A stretch of 7,006 nucleotides of DNA from Candidatus Methanodesulfokora sp. (GTDB lineage Archaea; Korarchaeota; Korarchaeia; Korarchaeales; Korarchaeaceae). Each line of letters begins with the position of its first letter. Position 1 is the first letter of the stretch. A model generated the notes under the pieces. The model had not been told where the DNA came from. It saw only the letters and a program-made list of their open reading frames with translations, and ran no database searches. Shown piece after piece: positions 6,138 through 7,006 of the stretch. The stretch covers positions 50,905 through 57,910 of the forward strand of contig JAGDWR010000047.1 of NCBI GenBank assembly GCA_023269865.1. The letters are read 5' to 3'. A program made the position numbers and the translations under genes.

Positions 6138-6154
6138 GGTTCATAAACAGCCCA

Positions 6155-7006
6155 TCAGGTAAAGAGATGACATGCAACAAGGTGCCCCTTCGAGACCTCG
6201 AGAAGAGCTGGCTCCTTCTCCCTGCATACATCCATTCTGCTCGGACACCTTGGGTGGAATCTGCAGCCAGGTGGCACATCTATTGGGGATGGTATCTCCC
6301 CTGGGAGTTTGATTCTTTCCCTTTTTCTTCCGGGAACTGGCACAGGAATTGCGCTCATGAGGGCCTTTGTGTATGGATGTAGCGGGTTTGAGAATATCTC
6401 CTTCTTTCCTCCTATCTCCACTATTTTTCCTAGATACATTATAGCTATTCTATCAGATATATATTTTGCAACTGCAAGATCATGTGTTATGAACAAATAT
6501 GATAATCCTATTTCATCCCTGAACTTGAGCATGAGTTCAAGTATCGATGCTCTTAGCGAGACATCTATCATCGACACTGGCTCATCTGCTACAACTAGCT
6601 TTGGCTTTGTTATCATTGCCCTAGCTATTGCAACTCTTTGTCTCTGTCCTCCGCTTAAGCTTCTGGGATATGCCCTGTAAAAGTCCTCAGCTGGAGTTAA
6701 TCCAACCTTCTCCAGCATGTCTAGCACCATTTCCTTTGCCTCCTCGCCTTTTGCTATTCCATGGATCTCCAATGGATCCTTTATGGCGTCTCCAACCCTC
6801 ATCCTCGGGTTCAAGGAGGCATAAGGATCTTGGTATATCACCTGCATGTGCTTCCTCATCTCTCTCAGTTTTTCTCCTCTGATATGAGTTATATCAACTC
6901 CATCAAATACTATTCTTCCGGATGTGGGCTCTATCAACCTAAGAATGAGCTTTCCTGTTGTCGTCTTCCCGCTTCCAGATTCTCCCACTAGTGAGAATAC
7001 TTCTGC
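6155..7006 (-). CDS. Oligopeptide/dipeptide ABC transporter ATP-binding protein (OppF/DppF-like), 5' end missing
   Basis: Partial: the frame is open to the window end, where AEVFSLV precedes the Walker A motif, so roughly 30-45 N-terminal residues are missing. In the 283 visible residues: Walker A GESGSGKTT (8-16), Q-loop YQDPYASLNP (Q59), signature LSGGQ (117-121), Walker B LVVADEP (D141, E142), D-loop region SMIDVS, and switch histidine H175 in FITHD. The YQDPYASLNPRM segment and the C-terminal HPYTKALMSAIPVP block identify the peptide/nickel (Opp/Dpp) subfamily; the ATPase would pair with permeases and a binding protein outside the window. The C-terminal extension carries four cysteines (C248, C254, C261, C279) in the CRFHPRC...C...AC pattern that in OppD-type subunits can hold an iron-sulfur cluster. 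The D-loop has SMID where SALD is usual. It cannot be told from this fragment whether it is the D- or F-type subunit. Confidence 0.93.
   Translation of the reverse strand, partial: AEVFSLVGESGSGKTTTGKLILRLIEPTSGRIVFDGVDITHIRGEKLREMRKHMQVIYQDPYASLNPRMRVGDAIKDPLEIHGIAKGEEAKEMVLDMLEKVGLTPAEDFYRAYPRSLSGGQRQRVAIARAMITKPKLVVADEPVSMIDVSLRASILELMLKFRDEIGLSYLFITHDLAVAKYISDRIAIMYLGKIVEIGGKKEIFSNPLHPYTKALMSAIPVPVPGRKRERIKLPGEIPSPIDVPPGCRFHPRCPSRMDVCREKEPALLEVSKGHLVACHLFT

Noticed and set aside
6138..6154. Possible terminator between the convergent beta-sandwich and ABC ATPase genes
   Set aside because: The 17-nt gap has no T-run on either strand; nearby runs (T4 on minus, T5 at about 6322 on plus) are too weak or distant to call.

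Overview
The window looks like a chromosomal segment from a thermophilic, peptide- or amino-acid-using archaeon. Evidence for this: an archaeal-type DUF460/COG2433 RuvC-like protein; strong use of AGA/AGG arginine and ATA isoleucine codons; AT-rich TATA-like boxes; T-tract terminators without GC hairpins; and GGAGGTGA-type ribosome binding sites at most starts. A Korarchaeota or Thermoproteota origin is my best guess from protein style, but the sequence does not prove it. I see no mobile elements, CRISPR arrays, tRNA or rRNA genes, or pseudogenes.

Layout. Seven protein genes fill almost everything. (1) Positions 1-957 (+): C-terminal half of a DUF460/COG2433 RNase H-fold protein, cut by the window start. 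(2) 958-1788 (-) and 1791-2750 (-): a two-gene operon, metallophosphoesterase first and pol-beta-type nucleotidyltransferase second, separated by 2 nt. It meets the DUF460 gene tail to tail with zero bases between stop codons. (3) 2751-2900: an intergenic region with the permease terminator, a perfect 9-bp inverted repeat and the phosphoesterase promoter. (4) 2901-4607 (-): an APC-superfamily amino acid permease. (5) 4608-4767: a divergent promoter region with a near-symmetric TATA element. (6) 4768-5376 (+) and 5376-6137 (+): a coupled pair coding for a two-helix membrane hairpin protein and a two-domain beta-sandwich protein that resembles an arrestin fold. (7) 6155-7006 (-): an Opp/Dpp-type ABC transporter ATPase with a four-cysteine C-terminal extension, cut by the window end.

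How they fit together. The permease and the oligopeptide ABC ATPase both point to import of amino acids and peptides. The phosphoesterase/nucleotidyltransferase pair could add and remove nucleotidyl groups on a shared target; this is inference. The least explained part is the 4768-6137 module: a small membrane anchor translationally coupled to an internally duplicated beta-sandwich protein. It is the best candidate here for an undescribed system. No gap between genes exceeds about 160 bases.
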